A stretch of 64,000 bases of DNA, from positions 310,001-374,000 of the forward strand of contig CAVROM010000009.1 of NCBI GenBank assembly GCA_963722815.1, read 5' to 3'. Of the stretch, positions 1 to 10,845 are shown piece by piece. The notes beneath the pieces are model-generated. The model had not been told where the DNA came from, did not search any database, and saw nothing but the letters and a program-made list of their open reading frames with translations. The first letter of the stretch is position 1, and each line of letters opens with the position of its first letter. The position numbers and the translations under genes are program-made. Source of the stretch: DASQFQ01 sp963722815. Lineage in GTDB: Bacteria; Actinomycetota; Thermoleophilia; Solirubrobacterales; Solirubrobacteraceae.

Positions 1-249
1 TCCTGCGACGCGGCCCCCTCGCAGCAGGCGTTCAAGGAGCAGCTGGGGATCGAGATCGAGCAGCTCTCCGACTTCGAGCCCAAGGGCGCCGCGTGCCGCG
101 CCTTCGGCGTCTACCACCCCGGCGGCTTCCCGCAGCGGGCGCTGGTGCTGATCGGCGCCGACGGCGTGGTCGAGTGGAGCTACGAGGCCGACTCGCCGGG
201 CGACCTGCCCGGCGCGAACCTGATCTTCGACGCGCTCCAAGCCGCCTGA
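1..249 (+). CDS. Peroxiredoxin (AhpC/TSA family), C-terminal part
   Basis: The reading frame is open from the first base, so the N-terminus lies outside the window. The visible 82 residues read like the C-terminal half of a thioredoxin-fold peroxiredoxin: a Cys near the left edge (SCDAAPSQQAF), then FGVYHPGGFPQRALVLIG and a strand ending in the DGVVEWSY segment. Family members reduce peroxides with a peroxidatic cysteine, which would be upstream of this window. The next gene is also a thioredoxin-fold protein, suggesting a small redox operon. The subfamily (AhpE/BCP type) cannot be fixed from this fragment. Confidence 0.75.
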   Translation, partial: SCDAAPSQQAFKEQLGIEIEQLSDFEPKGAACRAFGVYHPGGFPQRALVLIGADGVVEWSYEADSPGDLPGANLIFDALQAA

Positions 250-296
250 GCGAGCTCGGCTCGGCACCGCTCCCGCCCGTCGGCCCCGCCGATCAC

Positions 297-755
297 GTGC
301 GGGGGCCGGAGTCGGCGCGGCTCGTGGTCGTCTACGCCGACTTCGAGTGCCCGTACTGCGCCGCGCTCGAGCTGCGGCTGCGCGAGCTGCCGCTGCGGGT
401 CGCGTTCCGGCACTTCCCGGTCCGCTCCAGCCACCCGCGCGCCTGGCCCGCCGCCCGCGCCGCCGAGGCGGCCGGCCTGCAGGGGCGCTTCTGGGAGATG
501 CACGACGCGCTGTTCGCCGACCAGGGACGGCTCGAGGATCCGCACCTGTGGGAGCGGGCCGAACGTCTCGGTCTCGACGTCGCGCGTTTCGACGCGGACC
601 GCCGCTCCGAACCGGTGCAGGAGCGCATCGCGGCCGACTGGAAGGCGGGTGTGCGGGCCGGGGTCGCCACCACGCCGACGCTCTTCGCCGACGGCGAGCG
701 GCTCTCTGGGCGCCCGGATCCCTCGATCCTCGAGGCGCTGGCGAACCGCGAATAG
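297..755 (+). CDS. DsbA-like thioredoxin-fold protein
   Basis: About 152 residues with the motif YADFECPYC, the CxxC (here CPYC) active site of the DsbA/FrnE-like thioredoxin-fold family, followed by a helical insertion (WEMHDALFADQGRL) and the cis-Pro loop ATTPTLF. Family-type similarity (the PADHVRGPESARL stretch) begins upstream of the GTG used here, around base 250, where only a CTG directly overlaps the peroxiredoxin stop, so the true start is uncertain. There is no signal peptide in the version given. Likely role: thiol-disulphide exchange, cytoplasmic or associated with the preceding peroxiredoxin. Confidence 0.7.
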   Translation: MRGPESARLVVVYADFECPYCAALELRLRELPLRVAFRHFPVRSSHPRAWPAARAAEAAGLQGRFWEMHDALFADQGRLEDPHLWERAERLGLDVARFDADRRSEPVQERIAADWKAGVRAGVATTPTLFADGERLSGRPDPSILEALANRE

Positions 756-781
756 CGCATCGGCGTATACCTGGAGTGTTC

Positions 782-1324
782 ATGGCCACGGACGCCCAAC
801 TGATCGAGCGCCTCCGCAGCGACGCCACCGGCGAGGCGCTGCGTGAGCTCTACCGCACCTACTCGGGTGAGCTGTTCGGCTTCGCGTACAACGCGCTCGG
901 CGAGCGCGGGGTGGCCGAGGAGCTGGTGCAGGAGGTCTTCACGCGCGCCTGGCGGCACGCGGAGCGCTACGACCCCGAGCGCGCCAGCGTCCGCACCTGG
1001 CTCTACCAGATCGCCCGCCACGCGATCATCGACGCCCGTCGCCGCGCCGCCGTGCGCCCGGGGCTCCCGCTGCATGAGCCCGGGCCGGGCTCGGAGCCGG
1101 TGGGGGAGAGCGTCGAGCAGGCGATGCTCGGCTGGCAGGTCGCGATGGCGCTCGAGCGCCTCAGCCCCGACCACCGCCAGATGATCCGGCTCGCCCACGT
1201 TCAAGGGCTGACGATGCGCGAGATCGCCGAGCACACCGACCTGCCGGTCGGCACCGTCAAGAGCCGCACCTGGTACGCGCTGCGGCAGCTCCGGCTCGTG
1301 CTCGAGGAGATGGGAATCCGATGA
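782..1324 (+). CDS. ECF RNA polymerase sigma factor (SigK-like)
   Basis: 180 residues with sigma region 2 (EELVQEVFTRAWRHAERYDP, then RTWLYQIARHAIIDARRR) and region 4 (LSPDHRQMIRLAHVQGLTMREI with the TVKSRTWYALRQLR recognition helix). This is the full length expected of an ECF sigma factor. Its stop overlaps the start of the anti-sigma gene (ATGA at 1321-1324), the usual sigma/anti-sigma translational coupling. A TATACC hexamer lies about 10 nt before the ATG. Because the partner resembles RskA, a SigK-type regulon is the best guess. The cupredoxin lipoprotein downstream may be a target. Confidence 0.9.
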   Translation: MATDAQLIERLRSDATGEALRELYRTYSGELFGFAYNALGERGVAEELVQEVFTRAWRHAERYDPERASVRTWLYQIARHAIIDARRRAAVRPGLPLHEPGPGSEPVGESVEQAMLGWQVAMALERLSPDHRQMIRLAHVQGLTMREIAEHTDLPVGTVKSRTWYALRQLRLVLEEMGIR

Positions 1325-2040
1325 CGCCCGCCCTCACCTGCAACGAGCTGCGCCCGCTCCTGGGCGGCTACGTGTTCGACGCGCTCGAGCCCGACGAGGC
1401 CGAGGCCGTGCGCGCGCACCTGCCCGGCTGCCCCGCCTGCGCCGCCGAGCTCGCCTCGCTCGCCGAGCTCCCGCAGCTGCTCGACCTCGCCGCGCCGGTC
1501 TCGCACCCGGTCGAGCCGCTCGCGGCCGGCACCGAGGAGGCGCTGCTCGACCGCGTCGCCCGCGAGTCCGACGGGCCGCGGCCGCGCCCGAAGCGGCGCC
1601 GGCTGCCGCGGATCCAGTGGACGCGACCGCGCGTCGCGGTCGCCAGCGCCCTGATCGCCGCCGTCGCGGCGGTGACCGCCACCGCGATGGTGACCCGCGA
1701 TACGGAGCCCGCCTCGTCGCGGCGCTACGTCGTGGCGCTGCACGCGGGCGCGGCGGCGCCGAAGGCGAAGGCCGGGATCGCGCTCTACCGCGTCCACGGC
1801 GGCACCGGCGTGCACCTGTGGGCGAAGGGTCTCGAGCCGGGCTCCAAGCGGGTCTACGAGATGCTCTGCGGCAACGAGAAGTGGACGACGAGCGCGGGCA
1901 CGTTCCGCGCCGACGCCCAGGGTCGGGTGAACGTGCGGCTCACGACGGCGGCGCGGGTCGGGGAATACGACCGCGTCAGCGTCGTCACTAAGGGGCGAGA
2001 CGGAACCATGAGCGACGTCCTCACCGGGCGACTGTTCTGA
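1321..2040 (+). CDS. Anti-sigma factor (RskA-like, zinc-binding ZAS domain)
   Basis: 239 residues. The N-terminus carries the zinc anti-sigma signature HxxxCxxC (H33, C37, C40) plus C7. An arginine-rich linker leads to one membrane helix at about residues 104-124 (RVAVASALIAAVAAVTATAM). The extracytoplasmic C-terminal part has the Trp/Gly-rich pattern of the anti-sigma-K domain (VHLWAKGLEPGSKRVYEMLC, then SVVTKGRDG). It should hold the preceding ECF sigma factor at the membrane and release it on regulated proteolysis. The stop precedes the cupredoxin gene by 14 bp. Confidence 0.88.
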   Translation: MTPALTCNELRPLLGGYVFDALEPDEAEAVRAHLPGCPACAAELASLAELPQLLDLAAPVSHPVEPLAAGTEEALLDRVARESDGPRPRPKRRRLPRIQWTRPRVAVASALIAAVAAVTATAMVTRDTEPASSRRYVVALHAGAAAPKAKAGIALYRVHGGTGVHLWAKGLEPGSKRVYEMLCGNEKWTTSAGTFRADAQGRVNVRLTTAARVGEYDRVSVVTKGRDGTMSDVLTGRLF

Positions 2041-2054
2041 CGAAAGGAAGACGA

Positions 2055-2477
2055 ATGCGCTGGATGACCCTGCTGGCTGTCACCGCGGTGCTCGCGCTCG
2101 CGGGCTGCGGGGGCAGCGACGAGAAGTCGAGCGGCTCCTCGAGCAAAGCCACGAGCACGCCGACCGCAACCCAGGCCGCCTCGAGCGGCGGCGGTGGCGA
2201 GACGCTGAAGCTCGCGGCCGACAAGAGCGCGCTGAAGTTCGACAAGTCGAGCCTCACGGCCAAGGCCGGCAAGGTCACGCTCGAGATGTCCAACCCGTCC
2301 CAGCTCCCGCACGCGGTCGCGATCAAGGGCAACGGCGTCGACGTCGACGGCAAGACGGTCGGCAACGGCGAGACGTCGACGGCCTCCACCGACCTGAAGC
2401 CCGGCACCTACACGTTCTACTGCCCGGTCCCCGGCCACGAGGCCGCGGGCATGAAGGGCACGCTCACCGTCAACTGA
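2055..2477 (+). CDS. Cupredoxin (plastocyanin-like) lipoprotein
   Basis: 140 residues with a lipoprotein signal (MRWMTLLAVTAVLALAGC, lipobox Cys18), a Ser/Thr-rich linker, then a cupredoxin domain. The type-1 copper ligands are all visible: H86 (PHAVAIKG), C123, H128 and M133 in FYCPVPGHEAAGM. Predicted to be an exported, membrane-anchored blue-copper electron carrier or copper-binding protein. A good ribosome-binding site (AAAGGAAG) sits before the ATG. Its position directly after a sigma/anti-sigma pair suggests control by that sigma factor. The 3' end overlaps the convergent SRPBCC gene by 8 bp. Confidence 0.88.
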   Translation: MRWMTLLAVTAVLALAGCGGSDEKSSGSSSKATSTPTATQAASSGGGGETLKLAADKSALKFDKSSLTAKAGKVTLEMSNPSQLPHAVAIKGNGVDVDGKTVGNGETSTASTDLKPGTYTFYCPVPGHEAAGMKGTLTVN

Positions 2478-2928
2478 GCCGTGCGGGCACCGCCCGCGCC
2501 CGGAAGTCGAAGATCCGCTCGAGGTCCCGGCGCACCAGCACCCGGTGCGCCAGGGACCCGAGGGGGCCGAACGGCAGCGCGTAGCGCACCGTGTCGGCCA
2601 TCAGCGTGCCTCCCTCCGGATGCGGGCGGAACTCGTGCGTGTGGTGCCACAGCCGGTATGGGCCACTGAGCTGGACGTCGACGAAGCGCTCGTTCGGCAC
2701 CCACTCCTCGATCCGCGTCAGCCAGCTGATCGGCAGGCCGTGGAGCCGCAGGCGGTACTCGATCAGCGCGCCCTGGCGCATCTCGATCGGCCGCGGCGTG
2801 ACGACGCGGAAGCCGAGCCACGGCGGCGTGATCGCCTCGAGGTTGCCGGCGTCCGCGAAGAACGGGAAGACCTCGTCGGGCGGGTCGGGCAGGCGCTGCT
2901 CGCGCCGCAGGACGTAATAGCCGAACAC
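2470..2928 (-). CDS. SRPBCC (START-like) family protein
   Basis: 152 residues starting at a GTG (VFGYYVLRREQRLP). Typical polyketide-cyclase/START features are present: a first strand and helix containing PPDEVFPFFADAGNLEAITP, the W-L-T-R-I-E-E-W segment, and the C-terminal helix HRVLVRRDLERIFDFR. These proteins form a hydrophobic ligand cavity, and the ligand here is unknown. It is divergently transcribed from the flavoprotein gene at 2960. In other actinobacteria similar SRPBCC proteins sit beside oxidoreductases or photolyase-like genes, so a joint role in lipid or isoprenoid metabolism is possible. Confidence 0.75.
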   Translation of the reverse strand: MFGYYVLRREQRLPDPPDEVFPFFADAGNLEAITPPWLGFRVVTPRPIEMRQGALIEYRLRLHGLPISWLTRIEEWVPNERFVDVQLSGPYRLWHHTHEFRPHPEGGTLMADTVRYALPFGPLGSLAHRVLVRRDLERIFDFRARAVPARLS

Positions 2929-2959
2929 TGCCCTCTATACGGGTTAGGCTGGCGCAGCG

Positions 2960-4642
2960 ATGAGTGAACGTGTCGCGGTGCTCGGCGGCGGCGTGGCGGG
3001 TCTCACCGCCGCGCACGAGCTGGCGGAGCGCGGCTTCGAGGTCACGGTCTACGAGGCGCGCGACCGGCTCGGCGGCAAGGCGCGCAGCCTGCCGGTGCCG
3101 GGTTCAGGGACCGGTGGCCGCGCCGATCTCCCCGCCGAGCACGGCTTCCGCTTCTTCCCGGGCTTCTACAAGCACGTGCCCGACACGATGCGGCGCATCG
3201 GCGTCGACCAGCACCTCGTCGGCGCCGAGCGCGTGCTGCTGGCGCAGGGGGAGGGGCGCAACGAGCTGATCACACCCGCACACCTGCCGGAGTCGCTCGA
3301 GGACTTCGCGCTGGTGACGCGCTTCCTGTTCGAGGCGGCCACGAAGCTCGGCGTCCCGCCGCAGGACACGGCGTGGTTCGTGGATCGGCTGCTGACCCTG
3401 CTGACGAGCTGCGACGAGCGGCGGCTCGGGCAGTGGGAGCTCCAGAGCTGGTGGCGCTTCGTCGACGCGGACCGGCGCTCGCCGGCGTTCCAGAAGTTCC
3501 TCGCCGACGGGCTCACGCGCACGCTGGTGGCCGCGAAGGCGCACGAGATGAGCGCGCGCACCGGCGGGTCGATCCTGCTGCAGCTGGTCCTCGACCTCAC
3601 CCGCGCCGGCGGGCGCGCGGATCGTGTGCTCGACGGGCCCACCAGCGACGTGTGGATCGACCCGTGGGCGGCGCAGCTCGAGGGCCTCGGCGTGGAGTTC
3701 CGCCGCGGCGCGCCGGTCCAGGGCATCCAGATGGCGGGTGGGCGCGTGACAGGTGCGACCGTCGGCGGCGAGACGGTGGCCGCGGACCACTTCGTCGCGG
3801 CGGTGCCGGTCGAGGTGATGCGGCTGCTCGCGTCGGCGGAGCTGCGCGCCGCCGAGCCGCGGCTCAAGCGGCTCGACAAGCTCGTCACGCGCTGGATGAA
3901 CGGCGTCATGCTCTACCTGCGCGAGGACGTCCCGGTCGTCGACGGGCACGCGCTCTACATCGACTCCGAGTGGGCGCTGACCTCGATCTCGCAACGCCAG
4001 TTCTGGCGCGGGTTCGACTTCGGCCGGATCGGCGACGGCAGCGTCGGCGGGATCCTGTCGGTCGACGTCTCGGACTGGACGACGCCGAGCCGGCGGCTGG
4101 GCAAGATCGCCATGCAGTGCAGCCGCGAGGAGGTGTTCGACGAGGTGTGGGCGCAGCTGCAGGACCACCTCGAGGACCTCGACCGCGACAACGTCGTGCT
4201 CGCGTTCCTCGACCCCGCGATCGAGTTCCCGAACCCCACGCAGGCCGCCAACCTCGAGCCGCTGCTGGTCAACACCTCCGGCTCGTGGGCGGACCGGCCC
4301 GACGCGGTGACGCGGATCCCGAACCTCTATCTGGCGTCGGACTACGTGCGCACGTACACGGACCTGGCGACCATGGAGGGCGCCAACGAGGCGGCGCGGC
4401 GCGCGGTCAACGGGATCCTCGCCGCGAGCGGCTCGTCGGCGCCGCGGTGCGAGATCTGGCCGCTGCGTGAGCCGGCCATGTTCGGCCCTGCGAAGGCGCT
4501 CGACCGCCTGCGCTGGCGCCTGTTCCGCCGGCCCGCGAAGTCGCCGCTGCGGGTGAACGAGGACGGCGGCGTGGAGCCGGCCGGGGCGGTGGCGGCGGGG
4601 CTGGTACGCCTCGGCCCGCTGCTCAGACGGCTGCGCGGCTGA
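2960..4642 (+). CDS. FAD-dependent oxidoreductase (phytoene desaturase / hydroxysqualene dehydroxylase-like)
   Basis: 560 residues beginning with a classical dinucleotide-binding fold (VAVLGGGVAGLTAAHELAER, then EVTVYEARDRLGGKARS), the amine-oxidase/phytoene-desaturase signature. EHGFRFFPGFYKHVPDTMRR follows, and near the C-terminus the FAD-contacting segment NLYLASDYVRTYTDLATMEG. This arrangement is typical of carotenoid desaturases and HpnE-type enzymes, so an isoprenoid or squalene substrate is likely but not shown. A TAGGCT hexamer at 2945-2950 lies 9 nt before the ATG, consistent with a leaderless transcript. The 3' end overlaps the convergent neighbour by 20 bp. Confidence 0.82.
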   Translation: MSERVAVLGGGVAGLTAAHELAERGFEVTVYEARDRLGGKARSLPVPGSGTGGRADLPAEHGFRFFPGFYKHVPDTMRRIGVDQHLVGAERVLLAQGEGRNELITPAHLPESLEDFALVTRFLFEAATKLGVPPQDTAWFVDRLLTLLTSCDERRLGQWELQSWWRFVDADRRSPAFQKFLADGLTRTLVAAKAHEMSARTGGSILLQLVLDLTRAGGRADRVLDGPTSDVWIDPWAAQLEGLGVEFRRGAPVQGIQMAGGRVTGATVGGETVAADHFVAAVPVEVMRLLASAELRAAEPRLKRLDKLVTRWMNGVMLYLREDVPVVDGHALYIDSEWALTSISQRQFWRGFDFGRIGDGSVGGILSVDVSDWTTPSRRLGKIAMQCSREEVFDEVWAQLQDHLEDLDRDNVVLAFLDPAIEFPNPTQAANLEPLLVNTSGSWADRPDAVTRIPNLYLASDYVRTYTDLATMEGANEAARRAVNGILAASGSSAPRCEIWPLREPAMFGPAKALDRLRWRLFRRPAKSPLRVNEDGGVEPAGAVAAGLVRLGPLLRRLRG

Positions 4643-5729
4643 GCCCAGCGAGCGCGCAGCCGCGCTCGAGCTCCTCGAGCCCGAACGCCTCGACCGGCCC
4701 GAGCGCGCCGGCGCCCTTGACCCGCCCGCCCGCCGCGGCGCGCGCCGCCCAGGCGATGAAGTCGGCGGTGAACGCGTACCAGTTGCCGCCGCTGAGGTGG
4801 ACCTCGGCCAGCTGCCGCCCGGCGCCGTCGAACGCCTCCGCCGCGATCCAGGACTCGCCGCCGGGCGTGGTGCCGGCCTCGGGGCCCTCGGCCAGCGCCG
4901 CCAGGCGCTCGCCGGCGAACGTCAGCGCCTCGCGCACACCCGGGAGCCGCGTGGCGACCGAGCCGACCAGCGCCCCGGCCTGCATCGGCCGCGCGAACGG
5001 GCCGAACCAGCCGAGATAGACGTTGACCTCCTGCAGCTGCGGATACGCGCCCGGGAGCGCGAGATGCTCGGCGCCGCCGACCGACACCGCGGCGCGCTCC
5101 TTGTCCTTGACCGGGAACGAGCGCACCCGCTCGGCGGTCCGCACCGTGCGCAGCGCGCCGTTGCGGAACGCGTGGCTCTCGTCCAGCGAGGCGCCAACCA
5201 GCGACGCCCGCGTGCCGGTGCTGCCGCTCTGGGTGGTCATCCCGAGCGCGTAGTAGCCGACGTCGACGCGCACGGCGTCCTCGCCCGCCTCCTCGAGCGC
5301 CAGGGCGCCCGCCAGCGCGCCCGGCACGAAGTCGTAGCCCATCGCGGTCAGCAGCGGGACACCGGCGGACTTGGCGATCGGGCCGTGGTTCTGGAAGACG
5401 CGGCGGATGAAGGCCGGCTCGCCGGTCGAGTCGATGTAGGCCGCCGCATGGCCGGTGATCGCCGCCCGCACGGCGGGCTCGCCCCACTTGGTGAACGGGC
5501 CGACGGTGGAGACGAGCACGTCGCCCTCCTCGACCAGCTCGAACACCGAGTTGGAGCGCATGACGTCGCCGTGGGCGGTCTCCAGGCCGCCCAGGGCGTC
5601 CGCCAGCGTCTGGAGCTTCTCCGGCGAGCGGCCCGCCAGCACCGGGCGCTCGCCCGCCCCGGCGAGGCGCTCGGCCACCAGCCTGCCGGTGTACCCGGTG
5701 GCTCCGAAGACGACGATGCGGCCGGTCAT
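4623..5729 (-). CDS. Saccharopine dehydrogenase-like NAD(P)-binding protein
   Basis: About 368 residues starting MTGRIVVFGATGYTGRLVAE, a Rossmann motif of the GxTGYTG type found in the saccharopine-dehydrogenase/trans-acting enoyl reductase family. DVLVSTVGPFTKWGEPAV and TAMGYDFVPGALAG also match that family. The exact reaction is unknown; mycobacterial relatives act in complex-lipid synthesis. The ATG at 5729 is preferred over a GTG at 5741 because TAGTGT (complement of 5738-5743) then lies 8 nt upstream, as at many other genes here. It runs towards the flavoprotein gene and overlaps it at the 3' ends. Confidence 0.75.
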   Translation of the reverse strand: MTGRIVVFGATGYTGRLVAERLAGAGERPVLAGRSPEKLQTLADALGGLETAHGDVMRSNSVFELVEEGDVLVSTVGPFTKWGEPAVRAAITGHAAAYIDSTGEPAFIRRVFQNHGPIAKSAGVPLLTAMGYDFVPGALAGALALEEAGEDAVRVDVGYYALGMTTQSGSTGTRASLVGASLDESHAFRNGALRTVRTAERVRSFPVKDKERAAVSVGGAEHLALPGAYPQLQEVNVYLGWFGPFARPMQAGALVGSVATRLPGVREALTFAGERLAALAEGPEAGTTPGGESWIAAEAFDGAGRQLAEVHLSGGNWYAFTADFIAWAARAAAGGRVKGAGALGPVEAFGLEELERGCALAGLSRAAV

Positions 5730-5797
5730 AGCGCCTGACACTAACTCCCTACTACCATGGTGGGCAGCTATACCGAAGCGTCAAGAGATGCAGAGGA

Positions 5798-5818
5798 CCC
5801 GCGCACCGTACGCGCGGG
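5798..5818 (+). promoter_or_regulatory. pnp leader hairpin
   Basis: A 7-bp perfect stem (CCCGCGC / GCGCGGG) around the loop ACCGTAC ends 14 bases before the pnp start codon, just ahead of its AAAGGAAC ribosome-binding site. In enterobacteria pnp is autoregulated through a leader hairpin. An analogous role here is inference from position only. Confidence 0.4.
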
Positions 5819-5832
5819 CGTGAAAGGAACAT

Positions 5833-8135
<2,303 letters not shown>

Positions 8136-8154
<19 letters not shown>

Positions 8155-9419
8155 CAGAACTGGACTCGGGGCTGCGGATCGTCACGGAGGTCATGCCCTC
8201 CGTACGGTCCGCGGCCCTGGGCTTCTTCGTGGGCGCCGGCTCGCGCGGTGAGACCGAGGCCGAGGCCGGCCTCTCGCATTTCCTCGAGCACATGCTGTTC
8301 CGCGGCACGCCGCGCTACGGTTCGACGGAGATCGACCAGCTGTTCGACGGCATGGGCGCCGAGCTCAACGCCGGCACCGACAAGGAGGGCACGACCGTCT
8401 ACGCGCGGATGCTCGACCAGCATCTGCCGGTGGCGTTCGACGTGATGGCCGACATGGTGTGGCGGCCCGCGTTCAACGACGTCGATCCCGAGCGCCAGGT
8501 GGTGCTCGAGGAGATCGCCATGTACGAGGACGACCCGCAGGACATCGTCTTCGACGTCCTCGGCCGCGCCGTCTACGGCGAGCACCCGCTGGGGCGCCCG
8601 ATCATCGGCCGCGCGCCGGTGATCCGCGACACGCCGGTGGAGGAGATCGCCGCCTTCCACGCCCGGCGCTACCGCCCGGGCTCGATCGTGATCGCGGCGG
8701 CCGGCTCGGTCGACCACGACCAGATCGTCGAGCTCGCGACTTCGACCCTGGAGCTCCGCGACGTCGACCCGGCGCCGCCGCTGTTGCCGGCGCCCGACGC
8801 CCCGCGCTCGACGTTGCAGTTCCAGCGCAAGGACACCGAGCAGGTCCACGTCTGCCTCGGCGCCATCGGGCTGCCGCGGCACGACGACCGGCGCTTCGCC
8901 CTGCGCGTGCTCGACGCCATCTTCGGCGGCCTGTCCTCGTCGCGGCTGTTCCAGGCCGTGCGCGAGGAGCGCGGGCTCGCCTACTCCGTCTACTCGTTCA
9001 CCGCCCAGTTCATCGACACGGGCGAGATCGGGCTCTACGTCGGCACGCGGCCGGACAACCTGGCCGCGGCGATGGAGATCGTCGCCGCCGAGCTCGACCG
9101 CCTGCGCAGCGAGGGCGTGACCGCGGCGGAGCTCAAGCGGGCGCGCGAGAACGTCAAGGCGCGGATCGTGCTCGGGCTCGAGTCGGCGGGGGCGCGCATG
9201 AGCCGCCTCGGCGCCTCGGTCCTGTACGGGCTGCCGCTGCTCGAGATCGACGAGATCATGGCCCGCATCGACGCCGTGTCGCTCGAGGACCTGCGCGCGC
9301 TGGTCGAGGAGCTGTGGGTGCCGCAGGCGCTGTCGGCGGCCGGCATCGGCCCCGACGAGGCCGCGTTCACCGAAGCTGTCGCGCCGGTCTGCCCGGCTGC
9401 GGAGCCGCTCGCGGCGTGA
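8136..9419 (+). CDS. M16 family zinc metallopeptidase (processing-peptidase-like)
   Basis: About 427 residues with the inverted zinc motif HxxEH (H48-F-L-E51-H52), the conserved ELNAGTDKEGTTVY strand and the downstream glutamate region (VVLEEIAMYEDDP). The C-terminal half has the R/Y pair region (GLAYSVYSFTAQFIDTG) typical of M16B peptidases, which are often encoded next to pnp in Gram-positive bacteria. Two TTG starts are possible: 8136 (used, gives the HRLTELDSGLRIV N-terminus) or 8151, which overlaps the pnp stop as TTGA. Its cellular substrate is unknown; it is probably cytoplasmic, since no signal peptide is seen. Confidence 0.9.
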
Positions 9420-10087
9420 CGCGGGTCGCCGTCGCAGGCGCCGCGGGGCGCATGGGGCAGGCGGTGTGCGCCGCGGTCGAGGCCGCGGACGACCTGGAGC
9501 TGGTCGGGCGCGCCGATCCGGCGTTCGGCGCGACGCTCGGCAGCGTGCTGTTCGACGCCGACGTCGTGGTCGACTTCACCCAGCCCGACCAGGCGCTGGG
9601 GAACGCGCGCGAGGCGTTGGACGCGGGCGTGCACGTCGTCATCGGCACCACCGGGTTCGACCTGGCGGAGCTGCGCTCCTTCGCGAAGGGCGCCTCGGCC
9701 AACGTCTTCGTCGCCCCGAACTTCGCCATCGGCGCCGTGCTGATGATGCGCTTCGCCGCCGAGGCGTCGCGGCACATGGAGGGCGCCGAGATCATCGAGT
9801 ACCACCACCCGGCCAAGCTCGACAAGCCGTCGGGCACCGCCGCGCGCACGGCCGAATTAATGAGGCCCGCCCTCCCTGACGTGCCGATCCACTCCGTGCG
9901 GGTACCAGGCATCGTCGCCGACCAGGACGTGATCCTCGGCGGCACCGCCCAGACGCTCACGCTCCGCCACGTCACCACCGACCGCACGAGCTTCATGCCG
10001 GGCGTGCTGCTCGCGGTGCGGCGCGTCGCCGAGCTGCCCGAGTCGCCCGTCGTCGGGCTCGAGCACCTGCTGTGGCCGGAGGACTGA
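9416..10087 (+). CDS. dapB: 4-hydroxy-tetrahydrodipicolinate reductase
   Basis: 223 residues from a GTG that overlaps the preceding stop (GTGA). The NAD(P)-binding motif VAVAGAAGRMGQAV is at the N-terminus. The active-site stretch EYHHPAKLDKPSGTA (H130/H131, K134) matches the DapB signature, and VIGTTGF and APNFAIGAVLM are conserved nucleotide-site segments. Shorter than E. coli DapB (273 residues) but with all motifs. It performs the second committed step of diaminopimelate/lysine synthesis. dapA lies 1.1 kb downstream on the same strand, separated by a methyltransferase and two small genes of unknown function. Confidence 0.95.
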   Translation: MTRVAVAGAAGRMGQAVCAAVEAADDLELVGRADPAFGATLGSVLFDADVVVDFTQPDQALGNAREALDAGVHVVIGTTGFDLAELRSFAKGASANVFVAPNFAIGAVLMMRFAAEASRHMEGAEIIEYHHPAKLDKPSGTAARTAELMRPALPDVPIHSVRVPGIVADQDVILGGTAQTLTLRHVTTDRTSFMPGVLLAVRRVAELPESPVVGLEHLLWPED

Positions 10088-10515
10088 GCGAGCTCTTCGA
10101 GTTGCTGCCGCCGCCCGGGCGGCTGAGCCTGGATCTCGCCTGCGGCACCGGCGAGCTGGCGCGCGAGCTGCGCGCCCGCGGCCACGAGGTGCTGGCCGTC
10201 GAGCGCTCGCGGGAGCTGGTGCGCGAGGCGCGCAAGGCCGACCGCCGGATGGAGGTGCTGCGCGCGGACGTGGCCCGGATGCCGATGGGCTCGGGCATCG
10301 CGGACCTCGCCGTCTCCGCCGGCTTCGACGGCCTCGTCGACGCGCTCGGCGAGATCGCGCGGGTGCTGATGCCCGGCGGTCGGCTGTGCGCCGCTGTGCC
10401 GCAGCCGGTCGCGCTGGAGGAGCTCTCGCGCGGGCTCGAGGGCGCGGGGTTCGTGATCGAGGCGCTGCGGGAGACGCCGGAGCGGCTGATGGTGCGGGCG
10501 CGGCGGGAGCCGTGA
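10072..10515 (+). CDS. Class I SAM-dependent methyltransferase (small)
   Basis: 147 residues with the SAM-binding motif LSLDLACGTGELARELRARG, then an acidic strand (EVLAVERS) and the post-motif IADLAVSAGF. The C-terminal part is short compared with typical enzymes of about 200 residues and resembles only the Rossmann core. The start overlaps dapB by 16 bp, indicating translational coupling; a downstream non-ATG start cannot be excluded. The substrate cannot be read from the sequence. Confidence 0.7.
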   Translation: MAGGLSELFELLPPPGRLSLDLACGTGELARELRARGHEVLAVERSRELVREARKADRRMEVLRADVARMPMGSGIADLAVSAGFDGLVDALGEIARVLMPGGRLCAAVPQPVALEELSRGLEGAGFVIEALRETPERLMVRARREP

Positions 10516-10835
10516 GCGCGCCGCTCGTCGCCATCACCGACCACGCGGTCGAGCGCTATCGCCAGCGGGTGCGGGGGTCGCTGGATCCGCGCCCGGAGAT
10601 CGCGGGCCGGGTGTCGGGGGCGTGGGCCGCCGGGCGGGTGAGCGACGAGCCGCCGCCGGGCGCGGCGGCGCAGCGCGGCTCGGTCTACGTGCGCGACCGC
10701 GCGATCACGTTCGTCTGCCTGTGGGACCGCCCGCGCGGCGAGCTGCTCGTCGTGACGCTGTGGGAGGACGGCGAGGATCCGCAGGTGCCGCGGCGCTTCA
10801 CCGACGCCTTGAAGGACCGGCGGCGGTCGGGTTGA
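10512..10835 (+). CDS. Hypothetical protein (107 aa) in the dapB-dapA interval
   Basis: Begins at a GTG overlapping the methyltransferase stop (GTGA). The protein starts MSAPLVAITDHAVERYRQRV and ends with the FTDALKDRRRSG tail; the central strands (VYVRDRAITFVCLWDRPRGE, then LLVVTLWEDGE) suggest a small mixed alpha/beta fold. The HAVERYRQRV opening resembles small domains of toxin-like or DUF4258-type proteins, but I do not recognise the family with confidence. Codon bias is that of the neighbours, and the tight coupling supports a real gene. Confidence 0.6.
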   Translation: MSAPLVAITDHAVERYRQRVRGSLDPRPEIAGRVSGAWAAGRVSDEPPPGAAAQRGSVYVRDRAITFVCLWDRPRGELLVVTLWEDGEDPQVPRRFTDALKDRRRSG

Positions 10836-10845
10836 ATCGCTGAGC